A stretch of DNA of 64,000 nucleotides from assembly GCA_002794785.1 (NCBI GenBank), contig NBBA01000013.1, forward strand, positions 992,001 to 1,056,000, in the 5' to 3' direction. This document shows, piece after piece, positions 1 to 10,820 of the stretch. The notes below the pieces were generated by a model. The model ran no database searches and was not told where the DNA came from. It saw only the letters and a list, made by a program, of their open reading frames with translations. How positions within the stretch are numbered: position 1 is the stretch's first letter; each line of letters begins with the position of its first letter. The DNA comes from Coniferiporia sulphurascens (Eukaryota; Basidiomycota; Agaricomycetes; Hymenochaetales; Hymenochaetaceae). Position numbers and translations under genes: made by a program.

Positions 1-1
1 T

Positions 2-673
2 CTTAATCTGGATGGAACCAGCAACCCACCGTTCACGATCCAACGCGTATGTGAGCTTACCGTACGCCCCCGCACTCACTACAAGAGCGCAGGGAAGTAT
101 CTACGCGCTTTCGAGCGCGCACTGCTCGTCACGTCCGCGATCGATGCGTTCCCTGTTATCCCGCCAGAAGACCCCAACGTCTCGCCGTCTGCATTCATCC
201 CGACCGGCTCCCTTCTCGAGGCGAAGACGCCGCTCTTCTCCCCGATCCCGTTCCTCCATGAAGATGCGCGCAGGAGCCGGAGCCGCAGTCCACCAATGAG
301 CCCGCTACAGCTCGCGACGTCCCAGGTGCGTCCGCTCAGCCCCGACGTGGACGAGCTCCGTCTCGGCGCTACCGGGAGCGGTGAAACGGTTGTTGGGGGA
401 CAAGCGATCGGCCTTGTGGACGAGCTGGACGACCCGAATCCGGGACACATGTCGGAGCACCCTACGGCGCTGAGTGCGACGACGAGCACTGCGCCTGAGG
501 CTGCGGCTGCTCCGGCTGCTGAGCCTGCACCGCGTCCGATGTTTGGTGGGTCGTTGATGGAGCGGTTCGTGAAGAGCTCTGGGGCGGCTGAGACACCTGG
601 CAGCTCGGGTGCAGGGGAAGCGATGGCTGTGGACGAGCCAGACGAGAACAAGGAGAACGTGCCGAAGCTGTAA
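2..673 (+). CDS. PPP4R2: Protein phosphatase 4 regulatory subunit 2 (PPP4R2), 3' part only
   Basis: This is the C-terminal part of the regulatory subunit that holds the PP4 catalytic subunit in the nuclear complex acting on DNA-damage and chromatin phosphoproteins. The frame is open from base 2 to the stop at 671-673. Near its start it reads PPFTIQRVCELTVRPRTHYK and then GKYLRAFERALLV, which matches the conserved PPP4R2 core (FTIQRxCEL ... KxLRxxEK). After that comes a Ser/Pro/Ala-rich acidic tail ending in DENKENVPKL, typical of the disordered C-terminus of this family. The start lies outside the window, so length and N-terminus cannot be judged. Family assignment is firm; the symbol is by similarity. 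Confidence 0.82.
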   Translation, partial: LNLDGTSNPPFTIQRVCELTVRPRTHYKSAGKYLRAFERALLVTSAIDAFPVIPPEDPNVSPSAFIPTGSLLEAKTPLFSPIPFLHEDARRSRSRSPPMSPLQLATSQVRPLSPDVDELRLGATGSGETVVGGQAIGLVDELDDPNPGHMSEHPTALSATTSTAPEAAAAPAAEPAPRPMFGGSLMERFVKSSGAAETPGSSGAGEAMAVDEPDENKENVPKL

Positions 674-840
674 ATTATATTTTTTGCTTTTGTTGTTCGT
701 ACTCTGTAAATAAAATGAGTTTGATCACTGATTGGATCAGTCTTTCGAGCAATAGTCGGCTGCTACTATGCATGATCGACAGCGACTCGGAGTGCGGAGG
801 TACTCGCGTAACGCCTTGAGGGGCGCCGCGCCGGTGCTGG

Positions 841-2714
841 ATGTCTCGCGCTTACCACGACTTGGACTCTGAACACAACCACGATCACGACTCGGATTCC
901 GGCAGCAGCCAAGACTTTAACGAACCCCTTTTAGCCACCGCTCGCACGTCCAGTCGGCCGCACTCTGTCAACAACGTTCCCCTCATGGCCTGGTTCACCA
1001 TGCGCAACGACCAGGAGTTCGCCCCGCGCGCCCCGATGACGCGCAGGCGACGCAACGCGCTCATCTTGAGTTACCTCCCCGACTGGTAGGCAGTCCGTCT
1101 TACTCTCTTTCTACCGCTACACGGTGCTGAACTCGGATAGGATTCTCACTGCCGTTCTTGCGTGAGTGACTCTTCCGGGGGACCAGACTCGTCGCGCGAG
1201 TTCATGCTCTTTTCTCTCTTTGCAGGGCGGTTTTCTTCTCGCTCGACAAGGTCCCCGGGTTTAAACGCGAGTTCTCCATTGACGATCCAACGTGAGTGAT
1301 AAAGTTATGTGGCGCGGCGTGATGCGTCGTTGTATATTATCGCTGACTCTCGACTCGGCGTCACCGTACTATGTGGTGGCCATGTAGACTTCGATTTCCG
1401 TAAGTGACCGACAAGGGTTTATGGTACTGTGCTAATGGAGGACGATAGTTTTGCGACTCACGAACGCGTACCCGTAAGTACAACTCATCTGCCTGAAGTA
1501 CATTCACAATTGACCCTTTCACGTCCTCACAGCCAATAGCGCTATACTTCATAGCCATCGTCGCCCCGTTCGTCATACAGATTGTAGTCAACCTTTTCAC
1601 GGTGCGATCGTTCTGGGACTTCCACAATAGCACTCTAGGACGTACGCCCCTCCTTTAATCTCCATCGAGCGAACCCGCGTATTGAAACGCGTGTATAGTT
1701 CTACTAGGGCTCGTCGTAACGGGCGCGATAACGCAATTTACGAAGATTACTGTCGGGCGGCCGCGACCAGGTAAGGAAGTCTCGGGAGCAGAGTCTTGGT
1801 TACTAACCTCACCTGAATGCAGATGTAATATCGCGATGCCAACCTACTTCTGGGGTAACAAACCCGGAGTATGGACTCGTTAGTTCGGCCATTTGCCACC
1901 AGACCGATAAACATATCCTCACCGACGGGTGGAGGAGTTTCCCGAGCGGCCATTCTAGCTGTAAGTGTCAAAGCAAATAAATTTATCCCCTTGCTTTCCT
2001 TTATTTATTTATTGGCGTACCACGATAGTATCTTTTGCGGGATTGGGGTTCCTCGCGTTCTACTTGGCAGGGAAACTGCACCTGTTCGATGGAAAGGGCC
2101 ACACTGTGAGATCGTCTCATGCTCGAAAACAATGCGTAGGACCTCACGAACCATTTTTATAATAGAGCAAGGCGTGGATATCCCTCGCGCCCCTCTCAGG
2201 AGCGGCGCTCGTAGCGATCTCGCGTACCATGGATTACAGACGTTCGTCGCCCTAATGTGTCTATATGAACCATTCTTTTGTAATCATCCCGAAACGATAC
2301 ACAGATCACTGGCAAGACGTCCTCGTCGGCTCCGCACTCGGGCTCTCCGTCTCCTTCTTCGCATATAGGCAGTACTACCCCTCGCTCGCGTCACCTGCAT
2401 GTCACCGCCCCTTCTCGCCGCGCATCCCACATGACGGCCACCAGCCTGCGCCTTCAGAGTCGGGGGAACCGATCCTGCCGACGGCGCGTCCGGGGCTTAC
2501 AACGGGGCCGGACGCATCTCGAGGTAGTAGCGGCAGCGGCGCGGGTGTGCTGACGCACCCTCCTGCGCCGCAGCCGTATGTGTCGTACACGCAGTACCGC
2601 GACGAGGAGGATGCGGAGGAGAGGCTGCGGAGACCGGGAGTGTTGCAACGGGGGGAGTCAGAGGATGGCGAGATGGAGATGGATGGACGTCTAGTCCCTG
2701 GTCGTAAAGTCTGA
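841..2714 (+). CDS. PAP2-family lipid phosphate phosphatase (DPP1/LPP-like)
   Basis: An integral membrane phosphatase that removes phosphate from diacylglycerol pyrophosphate, phosphatidate and similar lipids. Splicing about nine short introns gives a multi-pass protein carrying the three PAP2 signatures: KITVGRPRP (about 1741-1770), FPSGHSS (about 1938-1960, interrupted by an intron) and SRTMDYRHHWQDV (about 2215-2320, split by an intron). The first exon is Asp/His/Ser-rich (HNHDHDSDSG) and cytosolic in character. The tail after the last membrane segment (from about 2400) is a Pro/Ser/Gly-rich extension ending in RLVPGRKV. One exon is only 12 bases (1388-1399). The start is the first ATG of the first exon, with an in-frame Met cluster absent upstream. 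Substrate among PAP2 lipids is not decided by sequence. Confidence 0.85.
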
Positions 2715-3121
2715 ACTGTCAGCTTCGTGCGATGATAGGTTTAAAATGAACTTGGTGTTTCATCTATTAGGAGGGTGGCTGACGGAATATTGTATAAGTG
2801 GACGCTCCCTTGCGATATTATATATTATTGCATGAAACACTGGATATGATAACTGTACTTTTAGTCTGAGTATTGTCTCCGCGGGGATTGTGCTTTAGCT
2901 TTGGGCATTCCGACCTCACAAAAAGGACGACAGCATAAAAAGCGGGCTGATGCCCAGAGCCCGCAGACGGTGCGCCCCGAATGGAATCTCTAGCAAGGCG
3001 GTCCGCAAAAGTAGCGAAGGGCGCGATGCCCTCCTGAATGTTTACCGGAAGTCCGTCTGTGAGGCGATCCAGTAACCGGTATGCCGTATGAGCGAGAAGG
3101 TAAGGACAAGTTCGCGATGGC
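2715..3121. other. 3' flank between convergent PAP2 and FYV7-like genes
   Basis: This is the shared 3' region of two convergent genes. AT-rich stretches near 2750-2870 suit polyadenylation signals. From about 3120 down to 2823 the minus strand has a frame without stops and with fairly coding-like composition, reported as a finding; it has no start codon of its own. Confidence 0.4.
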
Positions 3122-3951
3122 TCAGGTATGACCTTGCTTGATGCGCTCGAGCATCGCTTCCATGCGCAATTTCATGTTCGGCTGTCCACGCCTTTCCCTC
3201 GCCGATCCCCCATCCCTGCCCCCGCCTCTACCCCTGCCTCGTCCCCCACGCATAGGGCCCCCTCTATCCCCCCATCCGAGTCCAGAACCTCCAGAACCTC
3301 GCCCTCCCCCTCTCGCTCCTCTGGTGCCTGCACTCGTCTTCGAACTCGGGCCAGACGCGGCGCCCCGCCGCCGGTGCAGTGGGTCGGCCCGGAAGGTGTG
3401 TAACGACTCGCGTGAGTACGCCTGGCGCGTCAGCTCGCGCAGTGAGGGCTTTGACTCTGCGGACGCAGACGCGGGCTTTTGTTCGTCCTCGGCTTCACTT
3501 GAGGGCGGTGAGGATACTTTTGAGGGGTTTTTGGTGTGCGTCCGGGGCGGCGAGGGGGAGCGTACGGCCCGCGCGCGTTTGCGCGGTACATCGCTGCGCT
3601 CAGTTTCTTCGTCGTCGCCGTTGTCGTCTTCTGCGTCGGACGACTCGCCCGCAGAGTTGGGGTGACCTTCGTCATCGTTGTCGTGCTGCTCTGTGTCCGG
3701 AACATGCGGAGGCGGCGACCTCTGTGCGCCAAGCCCATCCTTGCGTTTCTGCGCTTTCCACTTGCTCTTGAGTTTCCGCCTCTCGACCCATTCTTTCTTC
3801 AGTTTGATAGCTAAATTCACCTATGGTTAAACATACAGCAAACAATTTGTACAGACGAAGAGGACAGACCTCTGTTCTGCGGAAGGTGTTGGAACGTCGG
3901 CGGTGTTTTCTTCTTCCTCGGCTGGCCCACATCTCTCGTTGTAATAGCCAT
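3122..3951 (-). CDS. FYV7/CCDC59-like rRNA-processing protein
   Basis: Two exons. Exon 1 begins at 3951 (MAITTRDVGQPRKKK...) and ends near QHLPQNR. A 49-base intron follows, and exon 2 continues VNLAIKLKKEWVERRKLKSK and on to the stop at 3122. The basic helical N-terminal third (KLKKEWVERRKLKSKWKAQKRK region), the acidic Ser-rich middle and a C-terminal GQPNMKLRMEAMLERIKQ segment are the pattern of Fyv7-type nucleolar factors needed for small-subunit rRNA maturation. Between them lies an Arg/Gly-rich RGG stretch (roughly residues 190-225), which suggests RNA contact. Family is inferred from ends and layout, not from a catalytic motif. It is divergently arranged with eIF1. Confidence 0.6.
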
Positions 3952-4166
3952 TGTATCGTAATATCCTTCACCGCAGTCGGCGTTGAGTCGGCGTAATTTC
4001 AAGCCTGAGGAGGGAAGGGAACCAGGTGTGCTGACGTAACGGGCTACCCGCTTACTTATGCAGCCCTGGGGTGAGACCTACTCCGCCCCCATCAACCCTC
4101 TCTTTCCACTCTCACCTACACCCCCTTCCACCCGTCGTCCGCCGTCGTCCCCAAAGCCATCATTTT
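3952..4166. promoter_or_regulatory. Divergent promoter of FYV7-like and eIF1 genes
   Basis: About 215 bases separate the two start codons, so both ribosome-related genes must be served from here. Upstream of the eIF1 ATG the DNA is pyrimidine-rich (around 4075-4145, repeated CCC and TCC blocks), as is common in front of highly expressed fungal genes. No TATA box is obvious. Confidence 0.45.
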
Positions 4167-4801
4167 ATGAGCGCAGGCAACAACGGCATACAGTCCGGTG
4201 AGTACTCTCTCGTCGTATGCACTTGTTTGCGGAACGGCTCGCTTATCGTGCATTTTTGTTCGCGTTAAATTAGACGACATCGGCATCACATCCGGTAAGC
4301 TCGCGGTGGCCTGCGTTGTTGTTGATGTATGCGCTGACGAGGCGTGTGGTTGCTTGTGCAGATCCCTTCCAGGATGATATTTTAGGAGAGACTGAAGGCG
4401 TCGGTTCTCAGCAGAACCTCATTCACGTCCGCGTACAGCAGCGCAACGGTAGAAAGTCACTCACCACTCTTCAGGGGTTGGATGGTATGTTTATGCCACT
4501 CGATTACTTTCACTCTCGAGGGTGGCACTCATCGTAGCTCTCTGCGCCACGTTTAGGTTATGATAAGAAAAAGCTTTTGAAAGCATTCAAGAAGGTGAGG
4601 GTTGATTACTAAGATCTATTTACTTGTGATACTGACGGTGAGGCCCGCGTAACCTAGTCTTTTGCCTGTAACGGCACACTTGTCGAAGACGACGAGCTCG
4701 GTCAGGTTATTCAACTGCAAGGCGATCAGCGCCGCAAGATCTTTACTTTCCTTACTGAGGAGGGTGTAGAGAAAGATACGATCAAGCTACACGGTTTCTG
4801 A
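4167..4801 (+). CDS. SUI1: Translation initiation factor eIF1 (SUI1)
   Basis: eIF1 sits on the 40S subunit and guards start-codon selection. Splicing gives about 118 residues, close to the family size of about 110. Key stretches are IHVRVQQRNGRKSLTTLQG, the FACNG turn, GQVIQLQGDQRRKI and the C-terminal IKLHGF. Exon order: ATG at 4167 with MSAGNNGIQS; a very short exon reading DDIGITS; DPFQDDILGETEG through LQGLDG; a short YDKKKLLKAFKK exon; and the last exon from SFACNG to the stop at 4799-4801. All phases agree with GT-AG introns. Confidence 0.93.
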
Positions 4802-5617
4802 TTTCCATCCGTGCTGTGTACAGTTAGTTTATTACGCATATCACCAACGACATCTTCCATTCTTCCTCTCTTTTCCGTTTCCCACTTCGCGCATAATCCC
4901 AGCTTTTCATCTCTGGTGATATACGTTGATGGATATCGGACTGCGATCCTGTACGTTGCCTCTACATATGGCTACTGTGTTTTTCCCGTCCACTTGCTGC
5001 GTTTGTACATCAGCCAATAGCAGTGATTCCGTATTGATAAATGTTGTGCCCTTTCGTCGTGAGTTCTGGGAAAAGTTTTACTCGCGAGGTATCTCTTGCT
5101 GCGCCGCATCGATTCCGGCATTATCCTTTTGAGTGTAAGAATTCTTTTTATTGGGAATTGAAGGCTGGGTAAATGAAGATTTCCAGGCTTCCGAAAACAC
5201 ACGAAGACAGGAAGACTTCGGGAATTCGAAGGTACTATACTTGTAATAGGCTCGCTATTCTAATGACCATGGCGGGCGTTTATCGAAGACCGTCAAGTTT
5301 TGTATGTGTCGCCCAGTATGCGGCAAAGAAGATCATGATAGAAGAATGAACAGGCCTCACGTCGGTATATCCGGAAACCGGACAGATCTCTGAATGGCAA
5401 TGGAAGCGTACAACCGGGCCAAACGAATATTAATACGTACAATATATGCGATCGTCGACGTCACGAGGACACTAGTAGCAGATAGAGGAAGTTCTCTGGG
5501 ACGCGTTAATCCACGCCCTTTTGAACAGCACCATCAACTAACCAAAGCGATTGCCTGGTGCGAATGTCCACAATTCCCCTCGTCATAAAGAAAAAGCTCG
5601 TATTGAGATGCCCGAGA
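4802..5617. other. Intergenic stretch, no gene seen
   Basis: About 800 bases hold the 3' flanks of the convergent eIF1 and SNRNP27 genes. Frames longer than 60 codons exist (for example 4811-5020 and 5394-5588) but have no family features, no consistent splicing and no codon bias. I see no RNA gene or repeat. Confidence 0.5.
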
Positions 5618-6567
5618 CTACTTGATTTTATCAAGAGGTCTGTTAAATCCTCCACGCCTAAAAATATTGTCAGAAAGTGAGTTCCGGAGTAAGAAGTGAA
5701 CGTGTTACCGGTTCATGTACTGTCGCCATGTCCGCTCCTTCTTAATAAACGAGGCGCCTTCTTCATTACCCACAACAGGCTTGCCCTACAAAACGCAGTA
5801 CGTCAACGAAGGTCAGAACCGTTTGCGCAGCTCTCGAAGGTCGGAGAAACGGACGCACCTTGGTAGAACCGAAGCCCCCGAAGCCCATCATTGCTCCCAT
5901 GCCTCCATCGTCCTCTTCCTCTTCCATCGGCTCGCCCTCCTCGCCTTCCTCACCCTCTTCTCGGCTGTCCGGGTCCAGATCTGGTTTTCGAGGCCCTGAA
6001 ACGCTGGGCAGTATGGATGGTGCGTCGGGGCGTGCTGGGGTGTCTCGCTCGTCTTTGTCACCCCCACGTGCTTTTTCTATGCGACCAGGGCGAGGCGGGG
6101 GGACGTCTCGGTCGCGACGGTCGTCCCTATCCCTGTCTTTATCTCTGTCCTTGTCTCGCTCCGGTTCGCGCCTGTCTCTATCTCTATCACGCCGGTCGTC
6201 ATACCTGTCCCGCCCATATCCTTGATTTAAAAAACGCGCATTAGCCCTTCTTTCTCGTGTTACGAGCAACACAGAATTACGTACCTCGGCGGTCTCGCTC
6301 GTCCCCGCCTCTCCTTGGTGGGCTCCTGGACCTGCTCCTACGCCCGCCGCCACCGCCGCCGTAGCGTCCCCCTCCCCCGCGAGGTGCGCCTCCGCCTCCG
6401 CGTCTGTCGCGAGCCCATTCTCTGTCTCTATCTCGGTCACCACCCCGGTCGCGATCCCTGTCGCCGCCCCGATCACGGTCGCGGTCCCTGTTTCGGTCTT
6501 TACCCTTGTCCCGCTCGTCTCTCTCCCAGCTCCGTTCGGGCCTTCGCCGGTCGTCGCGTGAAGACAT
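5618..6567 (-). CDS. SNRNP27: U4/U6.U5 tri-snRNP 27 kDa protein (SNRNP27)
   Basis: A component of the U4/U6.U5 tri-snRNP that helps hold the spliceosomal active site during 5' splice-site selection. The N-terminal two thirds is an RD/RS- and RGG-rich disordered region (long Arg-Asp alternation and Gly-rich blocks). The conserved C-terminal domain is split over three exons: GMGAMMGFGGFGSTK, then GKPVVGNEEGA followed by ERTWRQYMNR, then RGGFNRPLDKIK with the stop at 5618-5620. That end matches the invariant YRQYMNR.GGFNRPL of the family. The start at 6567 (MSSRDDRRRPE) is the first ATG. The final two exons are too short to be caught by simple ORF search. Confidence 0.9.
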
Positions 6568-7024
6568 GCAGGTGGTGAGGGTAATAAAGGTCGTGGTCGC
6601 GGTGCAGCCTACAGGCTCAATCTGGCGATGAGGAGCTGCGTCTCGTGTGACACCGTGACTCGCGGATTTAATAAGAAAAGCGAAAACGTGAACGGAAGAT
6701 TTATTTCCGGAAACTTTATGCCTACATTTCTAATGACTACAGTAGTCTGTAGCCTTTGGAGTTTCGTAGTCTTTGTGCTAAATTTTTACTTTTTTTAATA
6801 CTTAATAAAAAACGAGGTCAACTGTGACGCGATCACGTGCCCAAATGGAACAGTACAAGCTAATCGACTCCTCCGAGTCTGCTAGTTAAGTCGGATCCGA
6901 TCTTCTCCTCCAAGTGTTTGTGTTTTCTTCGCTATCTCCATATTCCCATCATCCTCTTTCTTGATTCCCATTCTTGATGGACTTTGCATGACCCTGCCGA
7001 CCTACTTGACCTGGCGATAGCAGA
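6568..7024. promoter_or_regulatory. Divergent intergenic region SNRNP27 / orphan repeat gene
   Basis: Head-to-head spacing of about 460 bases, with an AT-rich core (about 6720-6830, including several T and A runs). CT-rich segments stand just before the plus-strand ATG at 7025. No recognisable factor site beyond this composition. Confidence 0.35.
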
Positions 7025-9322
7025 ATGGTCGCGGTTGCTCTCGTCTTCCTCTTTGCCGCGGTCTCTGGGTTTGGCCTCTTCCCGCACCTCATACACTCCG
7101 TAAACAAACTGGGCGGCATCGTTCTCTACTATCCACATGCACATACTTATAATGCAGAAATATTGTCCCGCTGTGCTGGGGACACGGGTGGATGTGATCG
7201 CTTGGATGCGCATGCCACACAACACAATTCTACTGCCACTTTGTTGGCTGCTTCCTCGTCGTCTTACGCGAACCCGGCCACCGAGCCTACCCTTCCGCAC
7301 ATAGGTACCACTAGCCTCGGTCCTGAGCTGGCCACAGAGACAGGGGTTGCAGACCAGACGAAGGGCCCGGTACAGGAGAAGACAGCCGTCAATCCCACTA
7401 CGGCGATATCACCACTAGCAGGGCTCCTAAAACCATCGTCTCTCCCAGAGACAACTAAGACCCCTCAAAAAGCTGGATGCTCCCTCAAATACCCGCGTAC
7501 ATGCCCCCTGCTTCGTATCTTGTCTTGGAAGTTTGTGGCTCAGATGTATCTCGTTGGCATTTCTATGTCTCTCTTAACCTGGGTTGGCGTACTGTGCAGA
7601 CCTGTGTTGGAAACGAAGGAATTGCTGAACATTACCCCGGCGAGTGAAGAAGGGACTCCAGCGAGTGAAAGGAGGAATGTCACTATCACTCTGGTGTGTG
7701 AAGAGGGGCAAGGTATTACTCCGGTGAGCAAGGAGGAGCAGGGCATTACTCCGACTAGTGATGAGGGTCAAAGTATTACTCCGACGAGCAAGAAGGAGCA
7801 AGCTAGTACTCTGACTAGTGATGACGGACAAAGTACAACTCCAGCAAGCAAGGGGGAGCAGGACACCACTCTAACTAATGAAGAAGAGCAAAGTAATACC
7901 CCGGCGGGTGAGGGGGAGCAAGGTATTACTCCGACGATGGAGATGGAGCAGAATATTACTCTGGCGAGTGAGGGGGAGAAAGGTATTACTCTGACGATGG
8001 AGACGGGGCAGGGTATTACTCTGGCGAGTGAGGGGGGGCAGAGTATCACTCAGGCGAGTGGTGGGGAGCGGCCTAAACAAGAAGAGCGCAAAGACCCTAT
8101 CTTGCTTATTATTACGCCGTTCGTGCCAACGCCTACGACAACGCCCCCCTCTTCTCCACGCGCGGGCTGCTCCAGTCCACCTCCTTCCTTTGACTGTCAT
8201 GATTCATCTCTTTGTCTTGACTCTCTGGATACTCATCCCTGTCTCGACTGTCCTGATGCTCGTCCTTTCGAAGGTCTTGATGCCCCCTCTTGTCTTGACC
8301 CCTATAACGATTGTTTTGGCTGTCCCGATGACTCCTGCTCCAATGATCACTTTTGTCCTGTGTCACCTTGTCTTGACTGTGACGATCCTCCCTATCTCGA
8401 CCTACCTGATGATCCTCCGTACTTTGGCTGTCCTGATACTTCCCTTTGCCTGAGCTCATTTGAGGACCTTCCCTGCAATGATTCGAGTCAAGATATGACC
8501 CCTCCACCCGTTGTGGACATTGTGACTCCAGCCGTCCCTGATTCTCGTCTGCACGGCCAATTTACAGCCGAATTTGAGCAGCCATCAACTCGGGCATACG
8601 TACCTCCTCACAGAAGAGCATCAGGAGTGATGGAAGCGATAATTACCCCATCCATCCATAGTCCTGAGATACAAGAAGTGGATGAATATGAAAAGTCGTC
8701 GTCGTCACCGTTTGCATTCGGATCAGTACGATACGATAAACCCCGGCCTCGATCGCAGCACGAGCAGTACTTCGTTTTCAGCAATTTCCTTGATGCTCTT
8801 CCAGACAGAACCGACGACGTACTTTGTGGCTCCTTAATTGATTCTGCCGCTGATCAGGATATGGACTGGCGACAACGAGATCCATCGAAACTGCCGCCAT
8901 ATTCAACGCGCTTCACACCTGCTTGTACGACGGGTTCCTCGATGGCTTTCCTTCCCGATGAAACTAGCTCTGTGAGTTCTCATCGTACCAATTACACCAC
9001 GAGTTTGCTCTCATTGCCTTGATTTTAGCCTCGAACCGATTTCTTTGCGAAACCGGATGGCAGAAAAAAGCGATGGCCGCACTCTGTCCTGTCATCCCAC
9101 AGGGATCCTTCGACGCCTACCCGCCCTCTACGTGAAGCCCCGCCACCTGGTCCGTGCAGTCCGACTAGGGATGGCTCCGAGAAGAAGTCAGACCCTTTCA
9201 ATAAGAAAAGCGTATACAATCATGGACACCATGACCCCGATGTCACCCTGCTGGACCCTGTACCTGGAGCGATGTTCAATACGGAGCTCGCCTGGATAGA
9301 AAGGTACTGGATGGTTGATTAA
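7025..9322 (+). CDS. Orphan single-gene repeat protein with N-terminal hydrophobic leader and Cys/Asp-rich domain
   Basis: I do not recognise this family. Residues 1-25 (MVAVALVFLFAAVSGFGLFP) look like a signal peptide or anchor, and a second hydrophobic segment lies near residues 168-195 (VAQMYLVGISMSLLTWVGVL). Residues about 203-350 are some fourteen degenerate decapeptides of the type EGEQGITPTS; residues about 390-485 are rich in CLD, DDPP and CPD motifs. A Ser-rich tail follows with YVPPHRRAS. A 3' intron (donor GTGAGT after 8970, acceptor TTTTAG near 9029) would extend the frame through PRTDFFAKPDGRKKRWPHS to TELAWIERYWMVD and the stop at 9320-9322; without it the frame ends at 9022. 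Topology suggests a secreted or cell-surface repeat protein. Function unknown. Confidence 0.62.
7631..8075 (+). repeat. In-frame tandem repeat of about 30 bases (60-base higher order)
   Basis: About fourteen diverged copies coding for decapeptides such as EGQSITPTSK, EGEQGITPTM and GGQSITQASG. Neighbouring units alternate between ITP-TS/AS and ITL-AS/TM types, giving a 60-base period. All length changes stay in frame, consistent with expansion by unequal exchange under selection for an open frame. Confidence 0.8.
8191..8480 (+). repeat. Degenerate Cys/Asp-rich repeat region within the orphan gene
   Basis: A second, unrelated repetitive section codes for motifs such as CLDCPDARP, CLDCDDPPYLDLPDDPP and FGCPDTSLCL. 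The underlying bases recur as TGTC(T/C)TGA and GATGA(T/C)CCTCC blocks. Roughly 16 cysteines in under 100 residues could bind metal or form disulfides. Confidence 0.55.
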
Positions 9323-9672
9323 GACACCACCGATTCTCTGGACCCTTTTTCGTATTCTTCACCTTTGGAATTGGAAGACCACGTTTAGATTTGTTGTCAC
9401 GTTTTTCTTGCATTTTCCGGCACATTGTAGTATTTCCTTGCATTGATATTGATTTGTAGCAGTTTCAACATTTACACACATACTTCGGAGACTTTGTGAG
9501 AGGCAGTTGACGAAGTAATTATTGCAGTGTACTACTTATGGTTTGCCATGCGAGAGATGATCGACGTTTCCTTCACCGGAAATTATCGAGTTGCTGTTTC
9601 TTTCCTCGCCGTTTCCCTACCTGGGCCCGTTTCTCTTGCTCATACCTAGCCCTTTTCTTCCTTTGGTCAGCT
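9323..9672. other. Intergenic stretch between two plus-strand genes
   Basis: The 3' flank of the orphan gene and promoter of the next gene. AT-rich (TTTG, GTTT runs near 9380-9470), then CT-rich just before 9673. No gene or RNA seen. Confidence 0.4.
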
Positions 9673-10671
9673 ATGGGTCTATTACTGAGGGCGGCGAAGC
9701 AGCCTTGGAGGCTTTTTGAGAGCGCGAAACCCTTGTGCATCTCCCGCGCGCGCAGGCTACACCAGTCGGAGTCGGGTACGCGCAGCCAAACGTTTGTGCT
9801 GGAAATTGCGCCTCAGCTAACGTTCGCATTCTATTGTACTTAAAGGTGAAAAAGCGCCGGACTTGGAAGGAGTAAATGAGCCAGATCCGGAGCGGAAACA
9901 TGTTCATTTGACTGGTCTCCCGCTTTCCGCCACGCCGTCCGACGTGATGCGACTTGCAAAACAGGCCTTCGGGAAGACTGATAGCGTGTCGAACATCGAC
10001 GACAGTACGTCTGAGTTTCCTCTACTGCAGCAGGGAGGTACTGACGCGGAATTACCCTTTGGAACAGTCAAGATGGACTACCACCGCTTCATGCCGACGG
10101 GGCGCGCCTACATCGAGATGACCCACGCGCGCTTCGCAGAGGACGCGGCGAAGCGGCTGAGGGACTCGCAGATGACGACGATGCACGTGAAGTCTTTTCA
10201 CGCACCTTCTTTGCGGTCCCCGCGCATGCGTGGGACGCGTGGGCGCTCGGAGGCGGCGGAGCGCGCGACGTTCCAGGGCAATGGCATGGGCGCCGGCATC
10301 GGTGCAAAGGCTTGGGACGTCGTTTTGTGCGGTATTCCTGGCACGATGACTGCACAGGCGCTTAGGTATTATTTGCGCCGCGTTGAGTTGGTGGGTGTTA
10401 ATCCGAATGGAGAGCCCAAGTGCGAGGTGCTGAAGGTTGAGCTGTGAGTTGTGGCTATTTTTTTCTTCTTCTTCGAAATGCTCTTGTGCTGTTGTGACGA
10501 GTTCTGTTTCTCCCCAGGCCGACGAAGAATTTCTCTTTTACTTCAAAGTACCTTGTTCGACTGAACTCGTCGACGGAGGCACATACGTTCGCGCGCCGAT
10601 TGCATATGACTTATTTCTTGCCGGAGGTGTGGCAAGCGACGTACCTAGTACGAGCGAGAGTCGTCTATTAA
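9673..10671 (+). CDS. Putative mitochondrial RNA-binding protein with RRM-like folds
   Basis: The first exon (ATG 9673) codes an Arg-rich, acid-free leader (MGLLLRAAKQPWRLFESAKP...RARRLHQ), typical of a mitochondrial targeting peptide. An intron of about 70 bases (donor GTACGC near 9777, CTAAC branch, acceptor before 9846) joins it to EKAPDLEGV and RKHVHLTGLPLSATPSDVMR, an RRM-like beta1-alpha1. A second RRM-like start is WDVVLCGIPGTMTAQALRYY. A second intron (10447-10518 approx.) leads to a last exon ending LVRARVVY at 10669-10671. An alternative extra intron (donor 10641, acceptor near 10718) would end the protein in FIGHPSV instead. The RRM fold is inferred from spacing; there is no clear RNP1 octamer, so the target is unknown. 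Confidence 0.6.
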
Positions 10672-10820
10672 TCTTAATCCTAAATTTTCAATATATCTCG
10701 CCCGTGCGCCTTGCAGATGCTGCTTCATTGGACACCCATCAGTTTAAGGGAAAAGGAAAATATGATAGATAATAGCGAGGCGGAAAGCGAAGCAGACTAA
10801 GTACGACAAGAAAAGAGATT

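Noticed and set aside
3138..3814. Long plus-strand frames over the FYV7-like gene
   Set aside because: They are shadows of the Arg/Gly and acidic low-complexity regions on the other strand.
5860..6578. Ser/Leu-rich plus-strand frames over SNRNP27
   Set aside because: They are the reverse reading of Arg-Asp repeats; the minus frame ends in the conserved SNRNP27 domain.
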